Source: Lachnospiraceae bacterium (GTDB taxonomy: Bacteria > Bacillota > Clostridia > Lachnospirales > Lachnospiraceae). Taken from it: 64,000 bases of DNA. The stretch lies in contig JAIKZQ010000027.1 in assembly GCA_024682075.1 (NCBI GenBank), forward strand, positions 38,532-102,531, in the 5' to 3' direction. Made by a program: the position numbers and the translations under genes. The notes below the pieces were generated by a model. The model did not search any database. It saw only the letters and a list, made by a program, of their open reading frames with translations, and had not been told where the DNA came from. This document shows positions 7,875-16,422 of this stretch, one piece after another (the first letter of the stretch is position 1; each line of letters starts with the position of its first letter).

Positions 7875-7925
7875 GGGATTTTATTAATGCCGGAAATAAA
7901 CCGGACATGAGACGAGGGCGGAGAT

Positions 7926-9281
7926 ATGACTTACAGAGAGATTTTTAAAGAGATCTGCAGAAATAATAAGCGATATATTATGCTTATCATCACGCTTTGC
8001 ATGGTATGTTCGATGCTCGCCTTTGGAGGAACGCCCCAGGCATACGCTGAGGAAATGAGCAGTGCCGAGCTTTCGTCAAGGCTGGGCGGAAGTTTCGGAG
8101 CGCTGATCGCTCCCGTGCTCGCTGCAGGTTTTTTCGGCGGAATTGATACTTCGTGGACGATGGTCATCATGAGCATGACCTCAATTCTGTCCAGTCTTGG
8201 CAGGGAAGTGGGCATCGCGCAACTCGGAGTCCTGCAGAACTTTTCGTATGGAATATTTGAGAACCAGCAGTGTGCATGGATCCTTCTTATATGGTTCGGC
8301 CTTCCTCTTCTCATGAAGCTTAGCGGGAAGACTGAAGTCATGGGCATTGCCATGGAGAACATGAAGAAGCTGAACGGCGTCGTGGTTACAATAGTGATCA
8401 TATCCCAGATGATCGCAACCGTCGGAACAAAGGATGTCGTGAAAGCGGCAGGGATCCATAATGATACACTTTCATCGGGCATCACCGTGCTTATGTGTTT
8501 TGTTCTGCTCATGATCGCGATGACCATCTATTTTCTTGTCAGATATATGTTCGAATTCATAGACATAATAATGTTACCGGTATGCACTATAGTACCCGGC
8601 ATGTCGTTTGTGATGGTCATTGCTAAGTTTGTCTGGATGTGGATTCTTCTGCTTGTCGCAAAATACATCCCGGCACTTTTCTACGGGATCATGGGCATTA
8701 CGGTCATCATCGCTGCTCTGGTATTCCGCACGGCATACATGGCACTCAAGTATTTTGAAAACATATATGCAAAGCCGCTGTTCAGAAGGATCTTCAAGGG
8801 GTTTGATCCTCAGATATCACTGATCGATCCCAAGATGCCCAGAGCAATGAAAGAATTCATAAGTGACAAAAATGTCATTCTTGCGATCCCTGCATATGTG
8901 CTCATTCCTTTCCCCAATGTAAAAGGGATCCATAAATGGGAGAGGGGGTATCTGGTATCTGAGGGTGCGCAGCCTTATCTGGTCAAATGCGGATTTTTCT
9001 CAAAAGAATGCACGAGCATACCCTTAGTGAATGTGCAGGAGCAGAAGATGTTCATCAATCAGTTCCTTACATATTTCGAACTGTTCAACATATACGGATC
9101 CGAGGAAACCATAGTCAAGTCTTTCAAGAGAGTTCCGAAATATTCGCACATCGTATTCAGCAGGGAATATTCGCACAGGTATCCTGAGATAGTTAATATA
9201 ACGGGCTTTGTGGATTATAAGCAGTACAAGGAATATCTGACAAACGTTGCTAACGGCCGCATGCCTTATGTGCAGCAGTGA
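7926..9281 (+). CDS. Polytopic membrane protein with cleavable signal and large C-terminal cytoplasmic part
   Basis: A 451-residue protein of no family that I recognise. Residues 1-40 form a signal peptide ending at an AYA-E site ('GGTPQAYAEEM'). About six to seven transmembrane helices follow between residues 55 and 285. The last 165 residues are hydrophilic and begin 'RRIFKGFDPQISLIDPKMPR'. The layout (secreted N-terminus, polytopic core, soluble tail) is loosely like VirB6/TrbL-type proteins, but I see no sequence motif that proves it. It follows the small two-helix protein and has GACGAGGGCGGAG upstream. The stop codon lies inside the first arm of palindromic repeat D. Confidence 0.75.
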   Translation: MTYREIFKEICRNNKRYIMLIITLCMVCSMLAFGGTPQAYAEEMSSAELSSRLGGSFGALIAPVLAAGFFGGIDTSWTMVIMSMTSILSSLGREVGIAQLGVLQNFSYGIFENQQCAWILLIWFGLPLLMKLSGKTEVMGIAMENMKKLNGVVVTIVIISQMIATVGTKDVVKAAGIHNDTLSSGITVLMCFVLLMIAMTIYFLVRYMFEFIDIIMLPVCTIVPGMSFVMVIAKFVWMWILLLVAKYIPALFYGIMGITVIIAALVFRTAYMALKYFENIYAKPLFRRIFKGFDPQISLIDPKMPRAMKEFISDKNVILAIPAYVLIPFPNVKGIHKWERGYLVSEGAQPYLVKCGFFSKECTSIPLVNVQEQKMFINQFLTYFELFNIYGSEETIVKSFKRVPKYSHIVFSREYSHRYPEIVNITGFVDYKQYKEYLTNVANGRMPYVQQ

Positions 9282-9346
9282 ACGGGGGGGACGGTTCTTT
9301 CGTTCACAAAATTGATGAACGCAGGGGAATGAATCTTTTCGTTCAC
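9278..9346. repeat. GGGACGGTTC-type palindromic repeat, copy D
   Basis: The left arm GTGAAC overlaps the stop codon of the preceding gene; the GGGGACGGTTCTTTCGTTCAC unit is closed by GTTCAC, and a second, decayed unit (GAACGCAGGGGAATGAATC then GTTCAC) follows. It shares core and arms with copies A to C but is more diverged. Confidence 0.65.
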
Positions 9347-9370
9347 AATAATTAAAAGCGAGGAAAAAAA

Positions 9371-10294
9371 ATGGAAGAGAAGACTTTTCACACAAATCCG
9401 ATAATCAAGGATCTGTACACTGCGGATCCCGCACCGTCTGTGTTCGGAGACACACTGTATCTGTACACAACACATGATGAGAATGAGCTCATCAACGATT
9501 TCTATACAATGTTCGACTGGAGATGCTATTCTACGACGGATATGGTGAACTGGACCGATCACGGCAAGATCTTCTCCCTCGATGACATTGAATGGGCAGA
9601 TGACAGGGCCTGGGCACCTCAGGCAATCGAAAAGAACGGAAAGTATTATCTGTATTGTCCCGTTCACAAGAAAGACAGCGGAATGGCAATTGCAGTCGGA
9701 GTCTCCGATTCTCCCACGGGACCTTTCAGGGATCTCGGACATCCCCTTGTGGACGAAGGTGACTGGAATGACATAGATCCCACCGTATTTACCGATGATG
9801 ACGGCAAGACTTATCTGTATTTCGGAAATCCCGAGCTCAGGTATGTAGTGCTGAATGATGACATGATCTCATATGATGAGAGCATCGGAATCGTCAAGAT
9901 ACCGATGACCGAGGAATCTTTCGGCAAGGGTTCCCACATGACCGGAACGACCTATGGCGAGGGCCCCTGGTTCTATAAGAGGAACGGCCTGTACTATATG
10001 GTATTCTCAGGGTTCGCAGAGGGTGAAAAGAGAAACGAGCATTTCGGATACTCCACTTCGGAATCACCTACAGGTCCCTGGAAATACAGAGGCGTGCTGA
10101 TGGAGGAGGGCCCCTGCTTTACCAACCATCCCGGAATATGTGATTACAAAGGCCATTCCTACCTGTTCTATCATACCGATGAACTTCCCGGCGGAAGCCT
10201 GTTCCACAGGAGTGTATGCGTGACGGAGTTCAAATACAATGAAGACGGCACCATAGACACTATCCCTAAGTGTGACGGCGTTGAGAAGATCTGA
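9371..10294 (+). CDS. Glycoside hydrolase family 43 enzyme (arabinofuranosidase/xylosidase type)
   Basis: A 307-residue single-domain five-bladed propeller of GH43. The catalytic base aspartate lies in 'YTADPAPSVFGDTLYLY' near residue 18, the pKa-modulating aspartate in 'WNDIDPTVFTDDDGKTYLY' near 135, and the general acid glutamate in 'GEGPWFYKRNGLYYMVFSG' near 197. GH43 enzymes remove L-arabinose or D-xylose units from plant polysaccharides or oligosaccharides. There is no signal peptide, so it should act in the cytoplasm on imported oligosaccharides. AGCGAGG precedes the start. It is monocistronic: repeat D lies upstream and a strong hairpin terminator downstream. Confidence 0.9.
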   Translation: MEEKTFHTNPIIKDLYTADPAPSVFGDTLYLYTTHDENELINDFYTMFDWRCYSTTDMVNWTDHGKIFSLDDIEWADDRAWAPQAIEKNGKYYLYCPVHKKDSGMAIAVGVSDSPTGPFRDLGHPLVDEGDWNDIDPTVFTDDDGKTYLYFGNPELRYVVLNDDMISYDESIGIVKIPMTEESFGKGSHMTGTTYGEGPWFYKRNGLYYMVFSGFAEGEKRNEHFGYSTSESPTGPWKYRGVLMEEGPCFTNHPGICDYKGHSYLFYHTDELPGGSLFHRSVCVTEFKYNEDGTIDTIPKCDGVEKI

Positions 10295-10333
10295 ATTTTT
10301 GCAATTCACCACGAAATAGATACAACTTACCAC

Positions 10334-10368
10334 ATAACCCGCACAAGTCATTGTGCGGGTGTTATTAT
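10334..10368 (+). terminator. Hairpin terminator after the small GH43 gene
   Basis: ACCCGCACAA at 10337-10346 pairs with TTGTGCGGGT at 10351-10360 around a 4-base loop, flanked by further ATA/TTAT pairing. The T-tract is short (GTTATTATGTT). Confidence 0.7.
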
Positions 10369-10396
10369 GTTGCCATCTTAAGAATGGAGGAGAATC

Positions 10397-12403
10397 ATGA
10401 AAAGATTTAGAAGACTTACAGCTTTTCTGTGTGCAGCTTCTTTGCTGGTCTTTTCCGGATGCTCAGTCGAGATGCCGGAAGTGACGGATGCGGAAGAAAA
10501 TGCCGAAACGGAAAATGCTCCCATGCACATAAGGGCTCAGGATGATTTCTACGGATATGTGAATTACGAGACCCTTCGGAATGCCGAGTTTGAATACGGA
10601 GAAAGCGATGCTGCTTCTGCATTTAACTCGCGCATGATAAATGAGCAGGTAAAGGAGATCATAAGAGATGTAGCGGCCGGAAACGGATATGCTGCCGGCA
10701 CTGAGGAATATATCATCAAGACGGCATATGATAAATTCCTTCAGTACGATTTCGATAATGCTCCCGTTCCGGAGGTGATCGATGATCTGCTTCATGAGAT
10801 CGATGAGGTTTCTTCTTTGGAGGAACTTTTCAGGATAGATGTAAAGCTCCAGAGAGACTTTGGCTGCAGCGGCCTTTTGAACATTGCGGTCACGGAGAAT
10901 TACCTGGAGCCGGGTGGAAGAGTTATCGCTTTCGGACAATATACGGCTGTGTTTGATGCGGACTTTGAATCTCTTGAAGATACCTACGGACCTCTTGATT
11001 CATTAAAGAGTTCTGCAAGTGCGATCCTTCAGGCTCTCGGCCATGATAAGGATGAAGCCGATGAAATCGGAAAGAAACTCGGATACATGGCAATGGATCT
11101 GTATAATTCCACTGACATGGATATTCCGAGGGCTTCCGATCCTTATAAATATTTTCAGCTTTATTCCGCCGATGAGATAAAAGAGATAGTTACAATTGTC
11201 GATCTTGATGAGTATCTGTCTGACCTGGGATATGATCTGAAGTATTGTGATAAATTCGGAGTAATGGATCCCGTGCAGTTAAGACAGCTGAACGATCTGT
11301 TCGCCCTGGATAATCTTGAGGCTTTGAAGGCTTGGGAGATCTGCAGTGTGGGAAGTCAGTTCAACCGTTTTTTGACTTCTGCATATGAATCTCTTGCCGA
11401 GTACAGAAACATAGATTACAGATCCGAGGAAGAACAGGTTTTAAACGAGATAGTGAGAGTATACTTCGATCAGACCGATCCGCTCTATGTCGAAAGATAT
11501 TACAGCGAAGCAGTGGACCGGGCTCTTATTTCCATGTGTGATGACATACGTGAAGGATACAGACAGCTCATTACAGATGCTGACTGGCTCAGTGCTCAGA
11601 CAAGGAGAGGCCTGCTTGAAAAGCTCGATAACATAATATACGTGACGGGTACGGATCTTGAAAGGCAGGATCCCGCAGACTACCGAAGTGTCGGCGGAAG
11701 TGATTACTTTGAATTCTATCTGTCGTATCAGATGAGAAAAACAAGGGAACTGATCGAATCACTCAGCGAGCCCTGCGACAGAAAAGAGATCACCATGCCT
11801 ATGCAGATGTTCAACGCATGTTATGATCCCTCGCGCAATAACATCACCATAACCGCAGCGATAACCAACGCGCCTTTCTTTGACATAAATGCAGACTATT
11901 ACACCAATCTCGGCGGCCTTGGAATGGTCATCGCACACGAGATGGGACACGCATTTGACAGCAACTGCATATTGTTCGATCAAAACGGCGCATATGATCC
12001 TTCGTGGATAGCCGCTTCGGACATGGATGCCTTAAATGAAAGAAATGAGACGGCTGCAAGATATTTCGAGGATAACTTTACCATTTTCGGTGTGTATCAC
12101 GTGGACGGTGAGCAGACTCTCGGAGAAAACTACGCCGATCTGGGTTCGCTCGAATGCATTGTGTCTCTGACCTCAACAGATGAAGAAAGAAAACTCCTCT
12201 TTGAGAATTTCGCAAGGGTATGGTGCTGCAAGATGGTGGCGTCGTCTCTAATCGATCAGCTCGAATATGATGAGCACAGTCCCGATGCATTGAGAGTGAA
12301 TTCAATCCTGTCAACTATTGATGAGTTCTATACAACTTACCACGTGGCCCAGAGTGATGCCATGTACGTAGCTCCTGAAAACAGGATTTCAAGATGGCAT
12401 TAA
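10397..12403 (+). CDS. M13-family zinc metallopeptidase lipoprotein
   Basis: A 668-residue extracellular lipoprotein. The signal 'LLVFSGC' puts the lipid-modified cysteine at about residue 21. The neprilysin-like M13 domain fills the rest: zinc ligands in 'AHEMGHAFD' (H514, E515, H518) and third ligand in 'GENYADLGSLE' (E577). The length matches the family. M13 enzymes cut short peptides on the outer face of the membrane. It lies 15 bp upstream of a FtsX-type ABC permease, its ATPase and a LytTR/GHKL two-component system, so a role in handling or resisting an external peptide is an inference from context. AATGGAGGAG precedes the start. Confidence 0.93.
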   Translation: MKRFRRLTAFLCAASLLVFSGCSVEMPEVTDAEENAETENAPMHIRAQDDFYGYVNYETLRNAEFEYGESDAASAFNSRMINEQVKEIIRDVAAGNGYAAGTEEYIIKTAYDKFLQYDFDNAPVPEVIDDLLHEIDEVSSLEELFRIDVKLQRDFGCSGLLNIAVTENYLEPGGRVIAFGQYTAVFDADFESLEDTYGPLDSLKSSASAILQALGHDKDEADEIGKKLGYMAMDLYNSTDMDIPRASDPYKYFQLYSADEIKEIVTIVDLDEYLSDLGYDLKYCDKFGVMDPVQLRQLNDLFALDNLEALKAWEICSVGSQFNRFLTSAYESLAEYRNIDYRSEEEQVLNEIVRVYFDQTDPLYVERYYSEAVDRALISMCDDIREGYRQLITDADWLSAQTRRGLLEKLDNIIYVTGTDLERQDPADYRSVGGSDYFEFYLSYQMRKTRELIESLSEPCDRKEITMPMQMFNACYDPSRNNITITAAITNAPFFDINADYYTNLGGLGMVIAHEMGHAFDSNCILFDQNGAYDPSWIAASDMDALNERNETAARYFEDNFTIFGVYHVDGEQTLGENYADLGSLECIVSLTSTDEERKLLFENFARVWCCKMVASSLIDQLEYDEHSPDALRVNSILSTIDEFYTTYHVAQSDAMYVAPENRISRWH

Positions 12404-12418
12404 CGGTGGGGGTGTGAG

Positions 12419-14887
12419 ATGAATATTATATTAAAGACAACATTAAAAAATACATTCGGCAAACCGTTCAGATCCCTTCTGGTGATCTTCTCGATCTTTG
12501 TCTGTGCGTTTGCGGCTCTGTTCTGCTTTGATCTTGCACAGACTGAGAAAGGGCTGATCGGTTATCTGTACAGCGAGATGAGCGGCGAGGCTGACATCAT
12601 GGTCAGTACTTATTCTGCGGATCCTTCCATTATCTCGGAAGATCTTCCCGAGTACAGGGTACTTAACGTAAGATCATTCAGAAATACGATCTATATGGAT
12701 ATCCCCGGAGAATACTATCTGGTTTCCTCGGATCAGATGAAAATCTACGGAGTGGATCCTGTCCTTGCGACATCCATGGGATATATGGATAATGAGAATC
12801 TCGGATTCGGAGAGATCATGGTCACCGATGAGTATGCCGGGGAATTCGGCGTGGCCGAGGGCGACGTCATAAAGGTATACGATAATGCCGGGAATCCTGT
12901 TGAACTGACTGTCACGGGAATCATAAAGGCAGATCTTAAGAATCTGCTGTTCCGTGATTACAGCGGTGCCGTGAATGAAGAGACTGCGGATGTGCTTTCG
13001 TGCGGAAAGCCCGTGAGTGGTGCCTTTATGATCGACATCATAGATGATTCAAGGATTGATGAAGCAGAGGAGATCCTCAAGGCACAGTATAAATCTGACA
13101 ATGTCCAGCGTTTTGCCATGACGGAAGATATGGAAGACATGATGAACGAACTGTTCGGATTCCTGTTTATCCTGTTTGCAATCGCATTTCTGCTGGTCAT
13201 CTTCATCACATTCTCCATCTGCGACAGGATAGTGAATGAAAGGATGTCATATATAGGAACACTTCGCAGTCTCGGTATGAGTCCTCACGGCACGGCGGTG
13301 ATCCTGCTGCTTGAAAATGTAATGTATGCTCTGCTCGGAAGCATTCCCGGAGTTCTCCTTTATCTCGGTATAAGAGGACCGATGATGGATACGCTGTTTG
13401 TGGTAAGCACATCGTCCGTCGGAACTATCGAACTTGAGATTCCTTCGATATCGAAAGCTCTCGTGATAGGAACGGTGATCACGGCGATCGCAATCGAGTG
13501 CCTCATTCCTCTCAAGTCAATATTCAGGGCACTTAAGATCTCGATCAGGGACATCATCTTCGATAACAGGGATACGGAATATAAATTCAGCAGAAGCGGA
13601 ATCATCACCGGAATAGTAATGGCGGTGATCGCAGTGATCTCACTTATATTCAGCAGGAATCTCTTTGCTGCAGCTATCTGCCTTATCTCTTCGGCAATGG
13701 CACTTGCATTTCTTTTCCCTCTGATCCTGAAGTTTGTCACGACACAGATTCATAATCTGGCGGAGAAACTTGGAAAAGAGAAAATGGCACTTGCATCAAG
13801 GGAGGCGATCTCCAGAAAGAGCACGGTCTCAAGCGGCGTTCTGTGTGCAACTTCGGCTGCAATGTGTATTCTCGTGTATATCTTCGCAACATCCATGAGC
13901 GGACTGTTTAACGGAGACATATATGAGTGTGATGTCGTTGCGGATGTAACGGGCATGCCCAAGGATCTTTCGTTTGTGCAGTACCTTGATGGCGTGACCG
14001 ATACCGAGTATATCTATCAGAAGATGGATTACGTATATTTTGCCGACGAGACGATCGAAAAGACCGGACAGTTCTTCGGTGTTCCGGATGGCGGATACGA
14101 GATGTTCAAGGCAATATATGATCTTCCCGATGTGATAGAAGACGGGACGATATATGTAGAAAAGAGATGGGCCGAAAATAATGGCTATTCCGTGGGAGAC
14201 ACGCTTACCATTACATTCCATCCGCTCGGAGTGTTTCCGATAAAGATGGATTTTACCATAGCGGGCATCTTCAGACTTGATGCATATGAAGCCATCAAGA
14301 ACAATTTCGTGATATCAAAGAATGACATGATCTCCATATACCACGATACGCCCGGATATCTTATGGTCAGATGTGACGATCCCGACAAGACAGCTGAGGA
14401 GATCGAAAGATACGCTGTAGGTAGTGTGTCTCAGGCAAGGACCAGACAGAAGATAATAGATGACTTTGTCGAAGAAACCGCACAGTCAGACCTGATATAC
14501 GATATCGTGGTGTTTGTCGCACTGTTCATGACATGCGTCGGAATGATCAGCAACCAGCTCATCGGATTTGAAGGCAGGAAAAAAGAATGCGCAGTCCTGA
14601 TATCCACTTCAATGAGCAGAAAGACTCTTTCCGGAATTCTGTTCAGGGAAATGATGATCACCTCTCTGACCGCGGCAACGGCAGGAACATGTCTTGCAGC
14701 ACTTCTCCTGAACGTGATCAAGAGAGCGATGGAGTCATCCGAGACAATATACATGCCGGTCAGCGTTGATGCTGCGTTCATTCTTAAGATGTGGGTGCTC
14801 CTGACAGTGGTATTTACTCTCACCGTTCTCTTCCCCATCAGGAACATGAGGAAGATGAAACTTTCAGAGCAGCTTAAGTATGAATGA
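12419..14887 (+). CDS. FtsX/MacB-type ABC transporter permease
   Basis: An 822-residue permease with two FtsX modules. An N-terminal helix (about residues 16-38) leads into an extracytoplasmic domain to about 240; helices follow at about 242-262, 295-320 and 340-365; four-helix second-half structure begins near 395 and has a second extracytoplasmic domain (about 500-690), and three closing helices at about 693-815. This is the layout of lipoprotein- or peptide-handling permeases such as those of bacitracin-resistance type. The next gene encodes its ATPase. The gene begins 15 bp after the peptidase stop with GGGGGTG as ribosome site, and its end overlaps a possible alternative start of the ATPase. 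Confidence 0.9.
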   Translation: MNIILKTTLKNTFGKPFRSLLVIFSIFVCAFAALFCFDLAQTEKGLIGYLYSEMSGEADIMVSTYSADPSIISEDLPEYRVLNVRSFRNTIYMDIPGEYYLVSSDQMKIYGVDPVLATSMGYMDNENLGFGEIMVTDEYAGEFGVAEGDVIKVYDNAGNPVELTVTGIIKADLKNLLFRDYSGAVNEETADVLSCGKPVSGAFMIDIIDDSRIDEAEEILKAQYKSDNVQRFAMTEDMEDMMNELFGFLFILFAIAFLLVIFITFSICDRIVNERMSYIGTLRSLGMSPHGTAVILLLENVMYALLGSIPGVLLYLGIRGPMMDTLFVVSTSSVGTIELEIPSISKALVIGTVITAIAIECLIPLKSIFRALKISIRDIIFDNRDTEYKFSRSGIITGIVMAVIAVISLIFSRNLFAAAICLISSAMALAFLFPLILKFVTTQIHNLAEKLGKEKMALASREAISRKSTVSSGVLCATSAAMCILVYIFATSMSGLFNGDIYECDVVADVTGMPKDLSFVQYLDGVTDTEYIYQKMDYVYFADETIEKTGQFFGVPDGGYEMFKAIYDLPDVIEDGTIYVEKRWAENNGYSVGDTLTITFHPLGVFPIKMDFTIAGIFRLDAYEAIKNNFVISKNDMISIYHDTPGYLMVRCDDPDKTAEEIERYAVGSVSQARTRQKIIDDFVEETAQSDLIYDIVVFVALFMTCVGMISNQLIGFEGRKKECAVLISTSMSRKTLSGILFREMMITSLTAATAGTCLAALLLNVIKRAMESSETIYMPVSVDAAFILKMWVLLTVVFTLTVLFPIRNMRKMKLSEQLKYE

Positions 14888-14937
14888 TGAACAGGATCGC
14901 GACAGACTAGATAAGGATAACAGGGAGATTAGATATA

Positions 14938-15611
14938 TGAATACAGTCATTGAAGTAAACAACGTAAGCAAGACATTCGGAAAGGGCACAAACCTTAACA
15001 GGGTATTGGATGAGGCCTGCATGTATGTAAGCGAAGGGGAGTTCGTTTCGCTCATGGGAGCTTCCGGATCCGGAAAATCCACGCTCCTGTACCTGATCGG
15101 CGGACTCGACAGAAGTTTTGAGGGCAAGATCACTCTTTGCGGGGAAGATATCGGATCACTCAAGGAAAACAATCTTTCCAAGCTCAGACTCTCGAAGCTC
15201 GGATTCGTGTTCCAGTTCTACAACCTGGTCATGAATCTTAATGTTGAGGATAACATCATGCTTCCCGCCACGATCAATGGAAAGAAAAAGAGTGAGCTGA
15301 AAAAAGAGCTTGATGAGATCCTTGAGATCACGGGTCTTACCGAAAAGAGAAAGGCCATGCCTGCGACTCTCTCCGGAGGACAGCAGCAGAGAGTTGCCAT
15401 AGCAAGGGCAATTCTCGGCAATCCTGCAGTGATCCTCGCAGATGAGCCCACCGGAAACCTTGATTCAAAGTCCTCACAGGAGATCATGGAACTGTTCAGC
15501 AAGCTCAATAAGGAAAAGGGCATGACCATTCTTCAGGTCACCCACTCCGAAAAATGCGCATCCTACGGAACCAGGACCATCATGCTTGAAAACGGCAAGA
15601 CTGTCGGATAA
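14938..15611 (+). CDS. ABC transporter ATP-binding protein, LolD/MacB family
   Basis: A 224-residue ATPase. Walker A is 'GASGSGKST', the Q-loop '[10 protein letters not shown]', the signature '[15 protein letters not shown]', Walker B '[16 protein letters not shown]' and the H-loop histidine lies in 'QVTHSEKC'. It powers the permease encoded just upstream. I chose the ATG at 14938 because CAGGGAGA lies about 10 bp upstream and the protein then starts like its family ('[15 protein letters not shown]'). An in-frame ATG at 14880 overlaps the permease stop and would add 19 charged residues; translational coupling from there is possible. Confidence 0.93.
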
Positions 15612-15656
15612 AGATGCTCTTTTGAGATGAATGTGATAAAATCATAAGCAGATCAG

Positions 15657-15682
15657 ATGTGGCAGCCGGTCGGCTGCCACAT
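15657..15682 (+). promoter_or_regulatory. Perfect 12-bp inverted repeat before the LytTR gene
   Basis: ATGTGGCAGCCG at 15657-15668 is mirrored exactly by CGGCTGCCACAT at 15671-15682 with GT between. No T-tract follows (GTGTTATAAAAGG), so it is not a standard terminator. It lies 30 bp before the response-regulator start, beside a TATAAAA. It may be an operator or an attenuating hairpin between the ABC genes and the two-component genes. Confidence 0.55.
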
Positions 15683-15711
15683 GTGTTATAAAAGGTTCCC
15701 GGGGGAGAAAG

Positions 15712-16422
15712 ATGCGCATCGCGATAGTCGATGATGAAAGCGTATTCAGAAAGCAGATCGAAAGCTCGATCACGTCGCTTTACGGAAAAGGCGAGGTGAG
15801 CTGTTTTCATTATGCCGACGGCAGTGAACTTATCGCGGCATTCAGGAACGGCTTTGAGCTGGATGCCGTATTTCTTGACATTGAGATGAAAGATATGGAC
15901 GGCATGGAAACTGCAAGGCAGATCCGCTCTTTTTTAAGTGACATTCCTGTCATATTTCTGACAAGTCACACCGAAATGGCGATCGCAGGATATGAAGTCA
16001 GTGCTTTCAGATTCCTGAGTAAGCCCGTTGACATGGAAAAGCTCAGGGAGACTCTCAAGGACCTGGAGAAAAAGATCCGCATCGAGGAGAAGATTGTTCT
16101 TAAAGTGGACGGAGAAGATGTGGTGTATCCGGTCTCTTTGCTTGTCTATGCGGAGGCAGCCAATAACTGCGTCAGATTTGTGTTCACTGAAGAATGTGCA
16201 GAGATCAGGATGAAGTTCTCCGATGCCATCGCGCTCATCGATAGTGTATCCGGAGACTTTTTTAAATGTCACAGATCCTATTACATCAATCTCGGAAGGG
16301 TTAAGAAGATCGGTTCCGCAGACGCATCCATGGACAATGGTGACAGCATTCCGATATCAAGAGGTCTTGCTGCACAGGCCAAGCAGAAGCTGTTTGAATA
16401 CATAAGGAGAAACGGCAGATGA
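15712..16422 (+). CDS. LytTR-family response regulator
   Basis: A 236-residue AgrA/LytR-type regulator. The receiver domain spans about residues 1-120, with acidic pocket 'VDDES' at 6-10, phospho-acceptor D56 in 'VFLDIEM' and conserved 'FLTSHTE' and 'FLSKPVD' strands. The LytTR DNA-binding domain follows at about 130-232 ('VVYPVSLLVYAEAANN', 'FFKCHRSYYINLGRV'). LytTR proteins bind imperfect direct repeats upstream of target genes. Its last codons overlap the sensor kinase start in an ATGA arrangement. It probably governs the upstream ABC/peptidase genes; no obvious LytTR repeat pair was recognised. GGGGGAG precedes the start. Confidence 0.93.
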   Translation: MRIAIVDDESVFRKQIESSITSLYGKGEVSCFHYADGSELIAAFRNGFELDAVFLDIEMKDMDGMETARQIRSFLSDIPVIFLTSHTEMAIAGYEVSAFRFLSKPVDMEKLRETLKDLEKKIRIEEKIVLKVDGEDVVYPVSLLVYAEAANNCVRFVFTEECAEIRMKFSDAIALIDSVSGDFFKCHRSYYINLGRVKKIGSADASMDNGDSIPISRGLAAQAKQKLFEYIRRNGR

